A DNA stretch of 20,000 bases from Cryptomeria japonica (lineage: Eukaryota; Streptophyta; Pinopsida; Cupressales; Cupressaceae). The stretch lies in NCBI RefSeq assembly GCF_030272615.1, contig NW_026728905.1, forward strand, positions 480,001 through 500,000. The letters are read 5' to 3'. Numbering within the stretch: position 1 is the stretch's first letter; each line of letters opens with the position of its first letter. Shown here piece after piece: positions 17,792 through 20,000 of this stretch. Under the pieces are notes generated by a model that searched no databases, was not told where the DNA came from, and was given only the letters and a program-made list of their open reading frames with translations. Position numbers and translations under genes: made by a program.

Positions 17792-18152
17792 TTGGGTGCC
17801 TGATGGGTGCTTCTTGTCAAGTTTTAGTCGTCGGGACTCATTTCGAGCCTTAGAGGTCGTTTCTTGTCCGGTTGCCCTGTCTTCGACCTGGGAACCCAAT
17901 TTTGGTCCTCGGGTCCCATTTTTTTTTGTCTCGCATCCCACTTTTGGCCTGTGGCCTTTTCGGGGTCGATTCTCGTTTTGGGCATCAGAGCATGTTTCTT
18001 CTCCTAAAACCCAATATTTGTTTATTAAGTCTCGGAACACATTTTTGTTCTCGTGGACCCATCATGGGTCTTGGAACGCATTTGTGGTCCTTGGGTCCCA
18101 TTTTGCATCCCGAAACTTGTGTTTTGGTGCTTGATCCCTATTTTGGGTGCCC
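17792..18152. other. T-rich island upstream of 5S, copy B
   Basis: Apparently identical to 11770-12130 at an offset of 6022 bp. No gene. Confidence 0.7.
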
Positions 18153-18514
18153 ACCTTGCACCAAGTGCGCACCCGGGGCAAACCGAGCGCCTTGGTGCAC
18201 CGGGGCAAGATCGAGCGTGCACCCGAGGCGCCCCGAACATGCACCAAGGTGCACTCGGCCCACATGTGAGCGCAGGTCGTTGCGCCCGAGGTGGTGTGTG
18301 GGCACCGCGTTGCAGACGGGACACTGCACGCACACGACGCCCCGTCCAGGTGCACGCACGTAGGCCGGGCCGGGTGCACACCCGACGCCCTAGCAAGGTG
18401 CGCGCACCCGGGCAGGGCTCACACTTGGCGAACGGGGCGCACTTCGCGAGGGAGGGTGTGCACCTCGACGGGGGTGGGTGGCCGGGGTGGATTCGCACGT
18501 GGGTCGCGGTTTGC
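18153..18514. other. GC-rich 5' flank of 5S, copy B
   Basis: Copy of 12131-12492; no difference noticed. No gene. Confidence 0.6.
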
Positions 18515-18542
18515 TAAGTACACACTGCGACAAGCTCATAAC
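18515..18542 (+). promoter_or_regulatory. 5S upstream elements, copy B
   Basis: TAAGTA at -28 to -23 and C at -1, as in copy A. Confidence 0.6.
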
Positions 18543-18662
18543 GGGTGCGATCATACCAGCGTTAGTGCACCGGATCCCATCAGAACTCCGCAGTTAAGCG
18601 CGCTTGGGCCGGAGTAGTACTGGGATGGGTGACCTCCCGGGAAGTCCCGGTGTTGCACCCTT
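18543..18662 (+). rRNA. 5S ribosomal RNA, copy B
   Basis: A second full-length 5S gene, identical to copy A except for G at base 80 (18622). Helix I, box A, the intermediate element and box C are all intact, so it should be transcribed by RNA polymerase III. It lies 6022 bp from copy A, on the same strand, inside a duplicated spacer. That is far longer than the few hundred base pairs usual for independent plant 5S arrays. Confidence 0.98.
18592..18641 (+). promoter_or_regulatory. 5S internal control region, copy B
   Basis: The boxes and spacing are the same as in copy A; the only change is base 80 (G), which lies just before box C. Confidence 0.9.
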
Positions 18663-18673
18663 TTTTAGTTTTT
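18661..18673 (+). terminator. Pol III terminator of 5S, copy B
   Basis: An uninterrupted TTTTTT (18661-18666) directly at the 3' end, then AG and TTTTT. This is a stronger proximal terminator than the TTTCTT of copy A. Confidence 0.85.
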
Positions 18674-19111
18674 CGCCGGGCGTCGCAATGCTATTTGAAT
18701 AAACCTTTTGCCCGTTTGCGTTCTCGTCGGGGCCGGGCCGGGCCGGGGTGCGCTGCCCGCACTACCGCGCGCGCGGGGGCGACACCGAGCGCGCACCCGA
18801 GGCGCCCCGAGCACACAGGCCACGGTGCAACCCGGGCGTTGTGCGCGCACCCCGGTGCGCCCGAGGTGCTGCGCGCGCACCCAGGTGAAATCGGTGTGCA
18901 CCTCGGCCAGTGCGCGCTCGGTCGAGTCGCGCACGTTGGCCAAGGTGCACGGTGATGTTTCTTACTCTAAGGTTCCGCACCAGACGCCCGGGACAGGTGA
19001 GCGAAGCTGGGCGGGGCCGGGTGCGCGGCCGGGGCAGGTGCACGCAGCTAGAGAGAGCTTTGGAGCACACCAGAGGTGCGCACCTTGGAGCACACTTCGG
19101 AGCGCACCAAT
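18674..19111. other. GC-rich 3' flank of 5S, copy B
   Basis: Copy of 12652-13089 with one difference noticed (G to A at 19050). No gene. Confidence 0.6.
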
Positions 19112-19222
19112 GATGCGCTCCATTCAAAAGTTTCCTGAAAAGGCAAAAAAAGTTGAGATTATAGAATTTCCCACTTGAGAGATTGTAAAAAAAAAAAATT
19201 TAAAATGAAGGAAACGCGGGTG
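19112..19222. repeat. A-rich island module 1, copy B
   Basis: Copy of 13090-13200. Confidence 0.8.
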
Positions 19223-20000
19223 CCAAGGTGTGCGCGCCCGGGTGCGCAGCCCAGCCAAGGTGTGCGCACCAAGGCGCCCACCCTGGCGAAGGTGCACGCA
19301 AGGTGCGCACCCGAGGCAAACCGGACAATTAACCCAACTTTCGACTTCGCGCGCACCTGCGCACCTTGGAGCGCACTTCGGAGCGCTCCTTGGTGCGCAC
19401 CAATCTTGGGCACCTCGGAGTGCACCATGGCGCCCACCAAGGTGCGCACCCGGGGCAAACCGAGCTCCGACTTCGTGCGCACCTTGGAGCGCACGAAAGG
19501 TGCGCACCATGGCGCCCACCAAGGTGCGCAGCCCAGCCAAGGCGTGCGCATCAAGGTGCGCACCCTGGCGAAGGTGCGCACCCGGGGCAAACCGAGCTCC
19601 GACTTCGTGCGCACCTTGGAGCGCACAAAGGGTGCGCAACCCAGCCAAGGTGTGCGCACCCCGGGCAAACCGAGCTCCGAATCGTGCGCACCTTGGAGCA
19701 CACTTCGGAGCCCTCCTTGGTGCGCACCGATGTTGCGCACCTCGGAGCGCACCCGGGGAAAACAATGCAATTAACCCGACTTTCGACTTCGTGGGCACCT
19801 CGGAGCGCTCTCGGGTTCGCACCTCGGAGCACACCGAGGTGCGCACCTTTGATGCGCTGCCTTCACCAATTTCCAGAAAAGGCAAGAAAACATTGAGAAG
19901 GTGTGCGCACCGAGGTGCCCACCCTGGCGAAGGTGCACGCGAGGTGCGCACCCGGGGCAAACCGGGCTCCGACTTCGTGCACGCCATGCTGCGCACCTTG
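19223..20000. repeat. GGTGCGCACC / GGGCAAACCG modules, copy B (partial)
   Basis: Copy of 13201-13978, cut by the end of the window. It contains the truncated A-rich module 2 at 19851-19902. No gene. Confidence 0.88.

Larger units (their letters stand above)
17301..20000 (+). repeat. Large 5S-bearing tandem unit, copy B (cut by window end)
   Basis: Matches 11267-13978 at a 6022-bp offset up to the last base of the window. The differences I found over 2.7 kb are one 12-bp deletion and five substitutions: A/G at 11504/17526, A/G at 12600/18622, C/T at 12642/18664, G/A at 13028/19050 and T/G at 13371/19393. Such similarity means recent duplication or active homogenisation. The copy contains a second 5S gene and runs past the end of the window. 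Confidence 0.95.

Noticed and set aside
1-20000. 18S, 5.8S or 26S rRNA sequence, or a tRNA gene
   Set aside because: No recognisable conserved rRNA segment or tRNA box A/box B pair was seen on either strand; only 5S is present.
17301-20000. Assembly artefact duplicating 11267-13978
   Set aside because: The two copies differ by five substitutions and a 12-bp indel, and the junction lies at a palindrome. A real tandem copy is more likely, although only long reads can settle it.

Overview
The window is non-coding, tandemly repeated nuclear DNA of a land plant. The only conventional genes I can support are two intact plus-strand 5S rRNA genes at 12521-12640 and 18543-18662. Their sequence is the land-plant type; GCGTTAGTGCACCGG near the 5' end and GGGCCGGAGTAG in the middle look more like gymnosperm or other non-angiosperm 5S than the common angiosperm form, but this lineage call is from memory and is weak. 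No protein-coding gene is credible: every long open frame lies in a repeat array and is often open in several frames on both strands at once.

Layout from left to right. (1) 1-360: a decayed short-period repeat built from one segment of the 188-bp unit. (2) 361-5290: a head-to-tail array with a 188-bp period and about 26 landmarks, nearly identical in the middle and diverged at the ends. (3) 5290-9880: a zone carrying 13 copies of the minus-strand motif TATATAGGGG, almost always followed by AGG. It matches the plant RNA polymerase I start consensus TATATA(A/G)GGG. The copies sit in units of about 440-545, 311 and 157 bp, interrupted by a 56/50-bp array (6733-7020) and a 38/52-bp array (8187-8800). 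(4) 9880-11760: a strongly G-rich GGTGGGTGCYARGG minisatellite. (5) 11770-12130: a T-rich island. (6) 12131-13090: the 5S gene and its GC-rich flanks. (7) 13090-17300: nested modules built round the palindrome GGTGCGCACC and the block GGGCAAACCG, punctuated by A-rich islands. (8) 17301-20000: a second, almost identical copy of 11267-13978.

Parts 4-7 therefore form a 5S-bearing unit of about 6.02 kb, tandemly repeated with very few differences. The duplication junction (about 17300) corresponds to the exact centre of a perfect 24-bp palindrome at 11255-11278.

My working interpretation is a very large rDNA intergenic spacer in which 5S genes are linked to the 35S/45S unit (the so-called L-type arrangement, known in bryophytes, some gymnosperms and some Asteraceae). 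The 35S unit would be read leftward from an array of spacer promoters, through the 188-bp repeats, with the 5S genes on the opposite strand. No 18S, 5.8S or 26S sequence lies in the window, so the linkage and the direction remain inference. The main alternative is a 5S array with a complex spacer next to unrelated satellites, in which case the TATATA elements could be ordinary plus-strand TATA boxes (CTATATAAG).
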